Shown piece after piece: positions 27,250 through 36,180 of a stretch of 64,000 bases of DNA. The stretch is taken from assembly GCA_016705575.1 (NCBI GenBank), contig JADIXX010000003.1:310001-374000 (forward strand), given 5' to 3'. A program made the position numbers and the translations under genes. Every line of letters starts with the position of its first letter. Position 1 is the first letter of the stretch. The stretch comes from Candidatus Aalborgicola defluviihabitans (GTDB lineage: Bacteria; Pseudomonadota; Gammaproteobacteria; Burkholderiales; Burkholderiaceae_C). The notes beneath the pieces are model-generated. The model was given only the letters and a program-made list of their open reading frames with translations. It was not told where the DNA came from and made no database searches.

Positions 27250-29232
27250 TTAGACCAGCAGGGCATTCACCCGCTTGACATAGGCTGCTGGGTCCGCCGG
27301 CATGCCGCCCTCGGCCAGCAGGGCTTGGTCGAACAGGATGTGGGCCAGATCGTTGAAGTGCACTGAGCCTTCGAGCTTCTTCACCAATGGGTGCTCGGCG
27401 TTTACTTCCAGCACCGGCTTGACTTCGGGCGCGGCCTGACCGGCTTGCTTGAGCATCCGCGCCAATTGGGTGCTCATGCCGTGGTCCTGCACGACCAAGC
27501 AAGCTGGGCTGTCCACCAGGCGGGTGGTGATGCGCACGTCTTCGGCCTTGTCCTTTAACGCTTCTTTCAGCTTGGCCAGCAGGGGTTTGAAGGTCTCAGC
27601 CGCTTCTTCAGCGGCCTTCTTTTCGGCTTCGTCTTGCAGGCTGCCCAAATCGACGGCGCCCTTGGCTACGCTTTGTAGCGGCGTGCCGTCAAACTCTTGC
27701 ACAAAGTTCAGCGCCCACTCGTCCACGCGGTCGGTCATCAAGAGCACCTCAATGCCCTTTTTCTTGAACACTTCGAGCTGTGGGCTGTTCTTGGCGGCGG
27801 CCAGCGTGTCGGCGGTGATGTAGTAAATGGCCTCCTGGCCTTCTTTCATACGCGCCTTGTAGTCGGCAAAGCCCACGGTGGCAGCATCGCTGCTGGTGGA
27901 TGCAAAGCGCAACAACTTGCACAGGCGCTCCTTGTTGGCAAAGTCTTCGCCCAGGCCTTCTTTGAGCACCGCGCCAAATTCGGCGTAGAACTTGGTGTAC
28001 TTGCCCGCGTTCTTTTCGGCCTCAGCCTTGTCTTCGGCACTGAGTACGTCAGTTACACCATCGGTAGACGTCTCGCCCACCTTGTCGTGTTTCGCCAGGT
28101 CTTCCAGCATGCCCAAAACCCGCTTGGTGCAGCCCTCGCGAATGGCTTTGACGTCGCGGCTTTCTTGCAGCAGTTCGCGGCTCACGTTCAGTGGGAGGTC
28201 AGCGCTGTCGACAACGCCCTTCACAAAGCGCAGGTAGGTCGGTAGCAGGGCCTCGGCGTCGTCCATGATGAAGACCCGCTTCACGTACAGTTTCAAACCG
28301 CCCTTTTTGTCGCGGTTCCACAGGTCCATGGGCGCTTTGCCGGGGATGTAGAGCAGCTGCGTGTACTCGGTGCTGCCTTCCACTCGGTTGTGGGTGTGGG
28401 CCAGCGGCGCTTCAAAATCGTGGCTGATCTGTTTGTAGAACTCGTCGTACTGCTCGGCGCTGATGTCTTTCTTGGGGCGGCTCCAGATGGCGCTGGCCTT
28501 GTTGACCGTTTCCCACTCGCCGGTCTTGACCATGCCACCGGGCTGTCGGCCACCGGCTTCGTCCGATGGGTTGATCAGCTCGCCATCTTTCCATTCTTCC
28601 TTTTCCATCAGGATGGGCAGGCTGATGTGGTCGGAATACTTGTTGATGATGTTCTTGACCTTCCAGGCCTGCGCGTAGTCCAGTGCGTCTTCGCGCAGGT
28701 GCAGGGTCACACTGGTGCCGCGCTCTGCGCGTTCGATGGCTTCCACCTCAAAGTCACCCGAACCGCCGCTGACCCAGCGCACGCCTTCGGAGGTCTTCAT
28801 GCCAGCGCGGCGTGATTCCACGCTGATCTTGTCGGCCACGATGAAGCCCGAGTAAAAGCCCACGCCAAATTGGCCGATGAGTTGGGAGTCGGCCTTTTGG
28901 TCGCCGCTCAATTTGCTGACGAAATCCTTTGTACCGCTCTTGGCAATGGTGCCCAGGTGGTCAATGGCCTCCTGTGCGCTCATGCCGATGCCGTTGTCGG
29001 TGATGGTCAGCGTTTTGGCGTCCTTGTCAAAGGTGACCTTGACCTTGAGCTCGGAATCGTTCTCGTACAGGCCACCGTCGTTGATGGCTTCAAAACGCAG
29101 CTTGTCACAGGCGTCCGACGCGTTGGAAATCAGCTCGCGCAGGAAAATTTCCTTGTTGGAGTACAGCGAGTGTGTGACCAGGTGCAGCAGTTGCGCTACT
29201 TCGGCCTGAAAGGAAAGGGTTTGCTTGGTCAT
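27250..29232 (-). CDS. htpG: molecular chaperone HtpG (Hsp90)
   Basis: Cytoplasmic ATP-dependent chaperone dimer. The N-terminal GHKL ATPase shows SNKEIFLRELISNASDA, ITDNGIGM, GTIAKSGTKDF and GQFGVGFYSGFIVADKI. The middle and C-terminal domains continue to the end at 660 residues, somewhat longer than the 624-residue E. coli protein, with no sign of interruption. The start at 29232 is the conserved MTKQTLSFQAEVAQLLHLV. Confidence 0.97.
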   Translation of the reverse strand: MTKQTLSFQAEVAQLLHLVTHSLYSNKEIFLRELISNASDACDKLRFEAINDGGLYENDSELKVKVTFDKDAKTLTITDNGIGMSAQEAIDHLGTIAKSGTKDFVSKLSGDQKADSQLIGQFGVGFYSGFIVADKISVESRRAGMKTSEGVRWVSGGSGDFEVEAIERAERGTSVTLHLREDALDYAQAWKVKNIINKYSDHISLPILMEKEEWKDGELINPSDEAGGRQPGGMVKTGEWETVNKASAIWSRPKKDISAEQYDEFYKQISHDFEAPLAHTHNRVEGSTEYTQLLYIPGKAPMDLWNRDKKGGLKLYVKRVFIMDDAEALLPTYLRFVKGVVDSADLPLNVSRELLQESRDVKAIREGCTKRVLGMLEDLAKHDKVGETSTDGVTDVLSAEDKAEAEKNAGKYTKFYAEFGAVLKEGLGEDFANKERLCKLLRFASTSSDAATVGFADYKARMKEGQEAIYYITADTLAAAKNSPQLEVFKKKGIEVLLMTDRVDEWALNFVQEFDGTPLQSVAKGAVDLGSLQDEAEKKAAEEAAETFKPLLAKLKEALKDKAEDVRITTRLVDSPACLVVQDHGMSTQLARMLKQAGQAAPEVKPVLEVNAEHPLVKKLEGSVHFNDLAHILFDQALLAEGGMPADPAAYVKRVNALLV

Positions 29233-29331
29233 AGGAAAAAGAACTCTCAGAAAGTTTCAACAAAAAGCGGCCAACGGGCACCTGTGTGCGCCGCGTGGGA
29301 AACCCTCAATTATGGGCGAGTCGCTGGTATT

Positions 29332-30621
29332 TCAAGAGCCTGCGCGCTGGGCCGGTTTGGCGGGTGTCAGCCATTGCAACAGCTGGGCCGTCACCTCGGG
29401 GCTGTTCAGCAGTGCCATGTGGGGGGTGCGGTACACGGTTGCCTGTGCCGTCTTGGCAAACTGCAGGTTGTGGCGCGGGTCGCTGTGTTCGCCCAGGCCG
29501 CTGGCCAGGGGCACCAGGCCGTCGCCAATCAGGCGATCCGCCAAAGGGCTGCGTTTGGATGCGGCTGTGGCGACCACGGTGTAGCAGGCTACGCCCTCAG
29601 GCAAAGGCAGACTCTGGCGGCTGTCGGGTGTGCGGGTAAAGCGGTCCCGGCCCTGCCAGTCGGCATCCAGCACGTGGCCGTAACGCAGGTCGGTGATGCC
29701 GGCGCTGCGCAGCTGGCCCAGCTTGGCGAGGGGCTTGCTAAACGGGGTGGTAGCCAGAATCACGTCTACCCAGTTGCCGGCTTTCTCCAAAGGGGAGCCG
29801 TGGTGGGGGGTGCCCAGAAAGACAATATTCTTCAATTGCGTGGGCCAGTGCAGGTTGTCTTGTTGCGCGTAGTGGGTGGCACTGCGGATGATCAGGCCAC
29901 CCATGCTGTGTACCACCGCCGTGAGTTCTTCTACCGGCACCGGCCAGTGCTGCAGCACCTGTTCCAGCAATGCAGCCAGTTTGCGACCGTTTTGAGAGGT
30001 GTGCAGTCCCGAGTTATAGCGCAGGTAGATGGGGGTGTAGCCCAACTCTGCGGACAGCGCTGCGGCATGGTCGGACTGCGGCTTGCCGCCTTCCTGTGGC
30101 ATGGCTCGCCATTGCAGATCGTTCATGCACAGGCCGTGGATCAGCAGCAGCACCTTGCCTGTGGCGCCGGGCATGGGGGGCATGGCATGCGGGTTCAGGA
30201 CGTTGCCTTGCCAGCGCAAGGTCATGGGCGTGGCCAGCGGGTTGTGGTTTTGCGCCAGTTGGTCACCCATGACGCCATTGAGCGCGGCCAGCACGGCTTC
30301 ACGGCCATAGGTTTCTGGCGGTTCATCCACCAGGTTTTCAAGCAACGGCTCCATCTTGGTGAACGCTGCCTGTAGCCCCCTGCCCACCAGCTCGGTTACA
30401 CCGTGGACTGCGCGGTAGACAAAACCAGTAATGCCACGGGCCCGGGCCTTGGATGCACCATGTGATGACGCGCCCATGGAAGACCATACGGCTTGGTGCA
30501 CACCCTCGCTCATGGTGGTGACACCACGGGTGGCTTGCGTGGCCAGCTGGGTGACCGCTCGCAGGTCGGTTGGTCGCAGATGGCGCAGCGGTTTGGCTGC
30601 TGCCTTGGGTTTTTTGGGCAT
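29332..30621 (-). CDS. alpha/beta-hydrolase (lipase/esterase-like)
   Basis: The 429-residue protein has an N-terminal region of about 130 residues without a clear domain, followed by a lipase-like alpha/beta-hydrolase: the oxyanion region LLIHGLCMND, the nucleophile elbow VHSMGGLI (Ser), FLGTPHHGSP, and a C-terminal DGLVP and PHMALL that suit the Asp and His. No signal peptide is evident. It may act on lipids or polyesters given the many storage-lipid genes in the window, but that is inference. Confidence 0.8.
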   Translation of the reverse strand: MPKKPKAAAKPLRHLRPTDLRAVTQLATQATRGVTTMSEGVHQAVWSSMGASSHGASKARARGITGFVYRAVHGVTELVGRGLQAAFTKMEPLLENLVDEPPETYGREAVLAALNGVMGDQLAQNHNPLATPMTLRWQGNVLNPHAMPPMPGATGKVLLLIHGLCMNDLQWRAMPQEGGKPQSDHAAALSAELGYTPIYLRYNSGLHTSQNGRKLAALLEQVLQHWPVPVEELTAVVHSMGGLIIRSATHYAQQDNLHWPTQLKNIVFLGTPHHGSPLEKAGNWVDVILATTPFSKPLAKLGQLRSAGITDLRYGHVLDADWQGRDRFTRTPDSRQSLPLPEGVACYTVVATAASKRSPLADRLIGDGLVPLASGLGEHSDPRHNLQFAKTAQATVYRTPHMALLNSPEVTAQLLQWLTPAKPAQRAGS

Positions 30622-30642
30622 GGTGTGTGCGGCTGTGCGCCG

Positions 30643-31611
30643 TTAGAATTTTTCAAACGGTGCGAGATAGCGCCATTGGCCAACCGGCAGATTGCCCAGC
30701 ATGACCTTGCCGACCCGCACTCGCTTGAGGCCCACCACCTTGAGGCCCACCAGCTCGCACATGCGGCGAATCTGGCGTTTTTTGCCTTCGGTCAGTACAA
30801 AACGCAATTGCTCGGGGTTTTGCCATTCGACCTTGGCTGGCTTGAGTGGCTGGCCGTCCAGGCTTAAGCCGTGGCGCAGCAGACGCAACTTGTCGGCAGG
30901 AAAGACGGATTGCACATCGGTGCTGATCGGGTCGTCATCGTCAATGCGGCTGAGTTGGGTGACCTTGCCGCCGTACGTGGCGGCGGCAGAGTTGGCAGCA
31001 GCGGGATTTTCGGAGCCGGTGTAAACCACGCGCACCAAATACTCTTTATCCATCTCCGAATCTTCGCCAATTAGCTGGCGCGCCACGCGGCCATCCTGCG
31101 TGAGCACCAAGAGGCCTGTGGAATCAATGTCCAGTCGACCGGCTGGCACCAGACTCTTGAGCTGGCTGCCGTGGAAGAAGAAGCGGGCGTTGTCATCCAC
31201 CCAGCGGTTTTGCGGCTGAATCAGCGTGATGGCGGGCTCGTGCCCGTCTTCGGCCTGGCCGCTGACAATGCCAATGGGCTTGTTCAGCAAAACCGTCACC
31301 TGGTTGGCCTGCGCGCCTTTGGCCTGTTGCGTCACTTCGATGCGTGCATCGGGCGCCACCTGCATGCCCATCTCGGCCACTTTGCCATTGACTTTGACCC
31401 AACCCTTGGCAATCCAGTCGTCCGCCTCGCGCCGTGACGCCATGCCCAGCTCGGCCATGCGCTTATTCAGCCGCACCGTGCCATTGGCGCCATGCGCCGC
31501 CGTGTTGGTCTGGCCTGCTGGGATGGGTGCGCGGCTGGCCGCTGCCTTGCCCACTGGCGGCGCGGCGCGGCGGAATACGGAAGGGGTAGGGGGTTTAGAG
31601 TCGTTTGTCAT
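30643..31611 (-). CDS. rRNA pseudouridine synthase, RluB/RluF/RsuA family
   Basis: An N-terminal S4 RNA-binding domain (about residues 46-90: VRLNKRMAELGMASRREAD) is followed by the catalytic domain with Asp161 in GRLDIDSTGLL and KKRQIRRMCELVGLKV. The EDGHEPAITL and WVDDNARFFFHGSQ stretch is like RluF (23S U2604). It could also be RluB or RsuA. A low-complexity N-terminal extension of about 45 residues precedes the S4 domain. It sits 21 bp from the hydrolase gene, so the two may be co-transcribed. Confidence 0.88.
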   Translation of the reverse strand: MTNDSKPPTPSVFRRAAPPVGKAAASRAPIPAGQTNTAAHGANGTVRLNKRMAELGMASRREADDWIAKGWVKVNGKVAEMGMQVAPDARIEVTQQAKGAQANQVTVLLNKPIGIVSGQAEDGHEPAITLIQPQNRWVDDNARFFFHGSQLKSLVPAGRLDIDSTGLLVLTQDGRVARQLIGEDSEMDKEYLVRVVYTGSENPAAANSAAATYGGKVTQLSRIDDDDPISTDVQSVFPADKLRLLRHGLSLDGQPLKPAKVEWQNPEQLRFVLTEGKKRQIRRMCELVGLKVVGLKRVRVGKVMLGNLPVGQWRYLAPFEKF

Positions 31612-31619
31612 TTCGCTAT

Positions 31620-31680
31620 GTTTTTAGTAGCTGCTTGTGTATATTTTACGAGGGCTGGAGGGCTAATTCGCCTAAAGTGT
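31620..31680 (+). repeat. dispersed Comamonadaceae-type intergenic repeat, copy 4
   Basis: Contains TTTTTAGTAGCTGCTTGTGT then TTTTACGAGGGCTGGAGGGC, almost identical to the copy at 42632 over about 40 bp. It lies upstream of the pseudouridine synthase on its 5' side. Confidence 0.7.
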
Positions 31681-31804
31681 TTTTACTCATCTGCCCAGGT
31701 GCGAGCGACTGGTTCAGGACCTGCCCCGTTTGACAACATGACGCTACTGCGAAAAAATAGGTCAAACCACCGTATCTACTTCGGGTAGCCAGAGACTATC
31801 ACCA

Positions 31805-32443
31805 ATGCAGACCACCACCACTGCCACCATCGCAGCCATCCCACCACGCAAGCGCAGTGCGTTGGGATGCGCCACCCTGGTATTGCTGGTCGGCCTGGCA
31901 TACAACCCCGCGACAGCCCTGAGCGCAGATCTGGATTGGAGCATCGGCGGGTACGGCGGCCAATACTACGATTCTGAACCGGCTGGTTTAACCCAGGGCA
32001 GGGCAAAATTTTTGAACCAGCACCTGTTGGCCATCACTGGCAGCAAAACGGTGTGGCGCTCGCAGACGCTGCCTTTATCGCTGGAAATCGACGCGATGAT
32101 AGGCCAGCAGTTTGGGTTGGAGTCTCTGACCGAAATCGCCATTGCACCGGTGCTGCGGTGGAGCAGCTTTCCCTGGAATGACACGTTGCAAACTGACTTG
32201 CGGCTGGGGCCTTTGGGCTTGTCGTACACGTCCAAGGTCAGCGCGCTGGAGCGTGGCCCGGACGGCAACGGCAGCCAGACGCTCAATTTTTTGATGATCG
32301 AACTTGCGTTCTCACGACCCCAACAGAAGTCGAATGAGGTCTTTGTGCGCTTGCACCACCGGTGCGCGGTCTACGACCTGCTGAACGACTATGGGGCCAA
32401 TGGTGAGGATTTTTTGACCTTCGGGTACCGCGTACGGTTCTGA
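31805..32443 (+). CDS. small outer-membrane beta-barrel, possibly PagL-like
   Basis: The 212-residue protein has a signal-like segment (LGCATLVLLVGLAYNPATALSA) and then alternating amphipathic strands ending in FGYRVRF, a terminal aromatic as in outer-membrane barrels. The end contains VFVRLHHRCAVYDLL and GANGEDF. In lipid A deacylase PagL and related acyloxyacyl hydrolases an H-x-S pair and a later Glu are catalytic; here the Ser position is Cys187. The similarity is limited and the activity is not established. No neighbour shares its direction. Confidence 0.5.
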   Translation: MQTTTTATIAAIPPRKRSALGCATLVLLVGLAYNPATALSADLDWSIGGYGGQYYDSEPAGLTQGRAKFLNQHLLAITGSKTVWRSQTLPLSLEIDAMIGQQFGLESLTEIAIAPVLRWSSFPWNDTLQTDLRLGPLGLSYTSKVSALERGPDGNGSQTLNFLMIELAFSRPQQKSNEVFVRLHHRCAVYDLLNDYGANGEDFLTFGYRVRF

Positions 32444-32464
32444 AAATCAGTCCGGAACCCTTTG

Positions 32465-33178
32465 CTACTTGAAATTTACTTGGCTACGCAAAGCCTGCAA
32501 ATCCATCACCCTGAGCCCCCCGTACTCCACCTGGATAGCCCCCTGCGCGGCTAGCGCCGTCAGCGCCTCATTCACACGCTGGCGCGACAGGCCCACCAGG
32601 TAGGCCAGCTCCTGCTGGGTGATGCGCAATACTTCACCGACGTTGGGGTACAGCACCGGATTGAACAGCGACGCCAGGCTGCGTGCCACCCGGATGTTGG
32701 GGTTGGTCATGCGGTCGATTTCGCGCGCGGCAATGAACTGGCCCAGGCGTTCATTGAGCTGGTTCATTACAAAGCGGTTAAAACCAATGGAGTGGTCCAG
32801 CAGCCAGTGGAAAGTGTCCACATGCAGGCCCGCCACGCGGCTCTTGCGCAGAGACTGGATGTTGTAGCGGTAGGCCTCGCGCTTCATGGCCGTGCCCTCG
32901 CCAAACCAGCCGCCTGGCGGCACGCCGGTGAAGGTCATGGTCTGGCCTTCGGCGTTGTCGCTGCTCATCTTCAAAAGCCCGTCCACCACGCCAAACCAGT
33001 AGGTCACCGGGCGGCCCATGCGGCAGATGTATTCGCCAGCGCTGGCATCGGCAATTTTGAGCTCTCCAATGGCGCGCTCCCTCTCCTGAGCAGACAGCAC
33101 ATGGATCCAGGGAATGGATGCAAGTTCGGACGCGGTCAGTTCGCGGCGACGTTGGTGCAGGCTGGAATCTATCGTCAT
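32465..33178 (-). CDS. Crp/Fnr-family transcriptional regulator
   Basis: A 237-residue regulator with an N-terminal cNMP-type sensor domain (AGEYICRMGRPVTYWFGVVDG, PPGGWFGEGTAM) and a C-terminal winged helix-turn-helix, TQQELAYLVGLSRQRVNEAL, at about residues 188-207. It lacks an Fnr-type N-terminal Cys cluster. It is divergent from the acyl-CoA ligase/ABC transporter operon. A perfect palindrome between them (33238-33255) is the likely binding site. The effector is unknown. Confidence 0.88.
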   Translation of the reverse strand: MTIDSSLHQRRRELTASELASIPWIHVLSAQERERAIGELKIADASAGEYICRMGRPVTYWFGVVDGLLKMSSDNAEGQTMTFTGVPPGGWFGEGTAMKREAYRYNIQSLRKSRVAGLHVDTFHWLLDHSIGFNRFVMNQLNERLGQFIAAREIDRMTNPNIRVARSLASLFNPVLYPNVGEVLRITQQELAYLVGLSRQRVNEALTALAAQGAIQVEYGGLRVMDLQALRSQVNFK

Positions 33179-33237
33179 GGCGGTCGTTGTAAGTTACCGA
33201 TAAGTGAAGGGAAAACACCTAGTTGGAAATGCCTGGA

Positions 33238-33255
33238 TTGTCGTCCAAACGACAA
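33238..33255. promoter_or_regulatory. Crp/Fnr-type operator between divergent genes
   Basis: TTGTCGTCCAAACGACAA is a perfect 7-bp inverted repeat (TTGTCGT/ACGACAA) around CCAA. Its spacing suits a Crp/Fnr-family dimer. It lies 60 bp upstream of the regulator start (33178) and 90 bp upstream of the ligase start (33345). Confidence 0.6.
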
Positions 33256-33344
33256 CATGGCGTCAAACTGACGGCTAATAATCGGGCCCATAGACAGCCC
33301 TTGTGCGTGACATGGGGGTTTGGCATAGGCGACAAGGATTTGGA

Positions 33345-35291
33345 ATGCAAACGACTTTTCCGCGGCTACTTCAAAAACACGCCAGTGAGCGCCCCAACGC
33401 GCCTGCTATGCGTGAAAAGGAATACGGGATTTGGCAGTCGCTGTCCTGGGCAGACCTGCAGACGATGGTGCAGCACCTGAGCGCCGGCCTGCACCAGGCG
33501 GGTTTGCGTCGGGGCGAGCACATGGTGGTGGTGGGAGCCAACCGGCCGCGCCTGTATGCCACCATGCTGGCCGTGCAGTCGCTGGGTGCCATTCCGGTGC
33601 CGCTGTACCAGGATGCCGCCGCCGCCGAATGCGTGTACCCCATTAATAACGCTGAAGTGCGCTTTGCCTTTGCCGAAGACCAGGAGCAGGTCGACAAGTT
33701 GCTGGAAATCCGCGAGCAGTGCCCACAACTGACGCACATTTATTACGACGACCCGCGCGGTTTGCGCAAGTACGATGAACCATGCCTGGCTTCGCTGGAC
33801 GAACTCCTGGCCGCCGGCAAGGCGTTCAACGGATTGCACCCAGAGTACTATGCGGCCGAGATCAACAAAGCCCAGCCCGATGACGTGGGCGCGATGTTTT
33901 TCACGTCCGGCACCACCGGGAACGCCAAGGGCGTGGTGCATACCCACAACTCCCTGCTCAACCGGGCGCGCGTGGGGGCCGATTTTGACAAGCTCACCGG
34001 CGCCGACGAGGTGCTGGCCTACCTGCCACCGGCCTGGATCGGCCAAAACATTTTTAGCTACGCCCAGTGGCTGGCCTGTGGCTATGTGGTGAACTGCCCG
34101 GAGTCCGCCGCCACGGTGACGATCGACCTGAAGGAAATCGGGCCCACGTATTACTTTGCGCCGCCCCGCGTTTTTGAAGGTCTGCTCACCAGCGTGATGA
34201 TCCGCATGGAAGATGCCGGTGTCATCAAACGCGGCATGTTCAATTACTTTATGGGTGTGGCCAAACGCGTAGGCCCGGACCTGATGGATGGCAAGACCGT
34301 AGGCATGGGCGACAGACTGCTGTATGCGTTGGGTAATCTGTTTGTGTATGGCCCTCTGCGCAACACCTTGGGCTTTAGCCGGGTGCGCGTGGCCTACACC
34401 GCCGGTGAGGCGATTGGCCCTGATCTTTTTTCGTTCTTCCGCTCCATTGGTATCAACCTCAAGCAGCTCTATGGTTCCACGGAGACAGCTGTGTTCGTGT
34501 GTCTACAGCCCGACAACGAGGCCTGGGCCGACACGGTGGGTGTGCCGTGCGAAGGCGTGGAGATCAAGGTGGCCGACAACGGCGAAATCCTGATCAAATC
34601 CCCCGGTCTTCTCAAGGAATACTACAAAAACCCGGCAGCTACCGCCGAGGTGCTGACCGAGGACGGCTGGTACCACTCCAGCGACGCTGGTTTCATCGAC
34701 GCCCATGGTCACCTCAAGATCATTGACCGTGTGAAGGACGTGGGTCGCATCAAGGGCGGCGCCAACGACGGCGCCATGTTCGCGCCCAAATATGTCGAGA
34801 ACAAGCTGAAGTTCTTTTCGCACATCAAGGAAGTGGTGGCCTATGGAGATGGGCGCGACAAGGTGTGTGTGTTCATCAATATCGATTTCGATGCAGTAGG
34901 CAACTGGGCCGAGCGGCGTAACCTGCCGTATGCGGGTTACACCGATCTGGCGCAAAAACCCGAGGTCTATCAGCTGATCAAGGAGTGCGTCGAAAAAGTC
35001 AACGCCGACCTGTGCGTAGACACCCTGTTGGCGGGTAGCCAGGTCAGCCGTTTCCTGGTGCTGCACAAAGAGCTGGACGCCGACGACGGCGAGCTGACCC
35101 GCACCAACAAGGTCCGCCGCGGCTTTATTGCCGAGCGCTACGACGTGTTGATTGACGCGTTGTACGGCGGCCAGACATCCCAATTTATTGAGACCCAGGT
35201 CAAGTTTGAAGATGGTCGCACTGGCAAGGTCAGCGCCACCCTGATGATCGAAGATGCAAAGACCTTTGCACCCGTGAAGGCGGCAGCATGA
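33345..35291 (+). CDS. AMP-forming acyl-CoA synthetase (long-chain type)
   Basis: The enzyme activates a carboxylic acid to its CoA thioester through an acyl-AMP. The AMP-binding motif is MFFTSGTTGNAKGVVHTH at about residue 184, and LYGSTETAVFV, GWYHSSDAGFI and RTNKVRRGF are later ANL-family motifs. I start at ATG 33345 (MQTTFPRLLQKHA), 14 codons after GTG 33303, because it gives the usual family N-terminus. It overlaps the next gene (ABC ATPase) by 4 bp. The operon context suggests it activates an aromatic or branched/fatty acid imported by the following ABC system. Confidence 0.9.
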   Translation: MQTTFPRLLQKHASERPNAPAMREKEYGIWQSLSWADLQTMVQHLSAGLHQAGLRRGEHMVVVGANRPRLYATMLAVQSLGAIPVPLYQDAAAAECVYPINNAEVRFAFAEDQEQVDKLLEIREQCPQLTHIYYDDPRGLRKYDEPCLASLDELLAAGKAFNGLHPEYYAAEINKAQPDDVGAMFFTSGTTGNAKGVVHTHNSLLNRARVGADFDKLTGADEVLAYLPPAWIGQNIFSYAQWLACGYVVNCPESAATVTIDLKEIGPTYYFAPPRVFEGLLTSVMIRMEDAGVIKRGMFNYFMGVAKRVGPDLMDGKTVGMGDRLLYALGNLFVYGPLRNTLGFSRVRVAYTAGEAIGPDLFSFFRSIGINLKQLYGSTETAVFVCLQPDNEAWADTVGVPCEGVEIKVADNGEILIKSPGLLKEYYKNPAATAEVLTEDGWYHSSDAGFIDAHGHLKIIDRVKDVGRIKGGANDGAMFAPKYVENKLKFFSHIKEVVAYGDGRDKVCVFINIDFDAVGNWAERRNLPYAGYTDLAQKPEVYQLIKECVEKVNADLCVDTLLAGSQVSRFLVLHKELDADDGELTRTNKVRRGFIAERYDVLIDALYGGQTSQFIETQVKFEDGRTGKVSATLMIEDAKTFAPVKAAA

Positions 35292-36109
35292 GCATGACAA
35301 CACCCGCAGCAGTGGCCCCAATTGGAGCCAAAAAGAAGATTGGCGACGTTATTCTGGACGTCAAGAACATCAGCCTGCGCTTTGGCGGCGTGAACGCACT
35401 GACCGACATTTCGTTTAACGTACGCGAACACGAAATCCGCGCCATCATCGGCCCCAACGGTGCGGGCAAGAGTTCCATGCTCAATTGCATCAACGGTGTC
35501 TACACGCCGCAGGAAGGCGCTATCACTTTCCGAGGCCAAACCTTTTCGCACATGAACTCGCGCCAAGTGGCCGAGATGGGCATTGGTCGTACGTTTCAGA
35601 ACCTGGCACTGTTCAAGGGCATGAGCGTGATCGACAACATCATGACCGGGCGCAACCTGAAAATCAAAAGCAATATCCTGATGCAGGCACTGCGGATCGG
35701 CCCAGCCGCGCGAGAGGAAATTGCGCACCGCGAGAAAGTTGAGCACATCATCGACTTTCTGGAAATTCAGGCCTTCCGAAAGACGCCGGTAGGCCAGTTG
35801 CCATATGGCCTGCAAAAACGCGTGGACCTCGGACGCGCGCTGGCGATGGAGCCGCAGGTGCTTCTGCTGGATGAGCCCATGGCCGGCATGAACGTGGAAG
35901 AAAAGCAGGATATGTGCCGTTTTGTGCTGGATGTGAATGACGAGTTTGGCACCACCATCGTGCTGATCGAACACGACATGGGCGTGGTAATGGATATTTC
36001 CGACCGCGTGGTCGTGCTTGACTACGGCAAGAAAATCGGTGACGGCGAGCCGGAAGAAGTACGCAACAACGAAGACGTGATTAGCGCCTACCTGGGAACA
36101 AGTCATTAA
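35288..36109 (+). CDS. livG: branched-chain-type ABC transporter ATPase (LivG-like)
   Basis: Walker A is IIGPNGAGKSSM, the signature stretch is GQLPYGLQKRVDLGRALAM, Walker B is VLLLDEPMAGMN, and the H-loop His is in LIEHDMGVV. The long loop between Walker A and the signature is typical of LivG. 273 residues. ATG overlaps the ligase stop by 4 bp. With the following permeases, binding protein and LivF it forms a HAAT-type importer whose substrate is not given by sequence. Confidence 0.92.
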   Translation: MSMTTPAAVAPIGAKKKIGDVILDVKNISLRFGGVNALTDISFNVREHEIRAIIGPNGAGKSSMLNCINGVYTPQEGAITFRGQTFSHMNSRQVAEMGIGRTFQNLALFKGMSVIDNIMTGRNLKIKSNILMQALRIGPAAREEIAHREKVEHIIDFLEIQAFRKTPVGQLPYGLQKRVDLGRALAMEPQVLLLDEPMAGMNVEEKQDMCRFVLDVNDEFGTTIVLIEHDMGVVMDISDRVVVLDYGKKIGDGEPEEVRNNEDVISAYLGTSH

Positions 36110-36121
36110 TTTTTGCGGGAC

Positions 36122-36155
36122 GGACCAAGATTTGCGTAGCAAATTTGCTCGGTCC
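36122..36155 (+). repeat. intergenic hairpin between livG and livH
   Basis: GGACC (36122-36126) pairs with GGTCC (36151-36155) and the inner ATTTGC/GCAAAT pairs around GTA (36130-36144). It fills most of the 71-bp gap between the two cistrons and may stabilise or partially terminate the transcript. Confidence 0.55.
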
Positions 36156-36180
36156 TCAACTGATTAGAGGGTTCGATACG

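Noticed and set aside
28870..30375. A 501-codon plus-strand open frame
   Set aside because: It spans antisense to htpG and the hydrolase; its residues show no family and it crosses two real gene boundaries.
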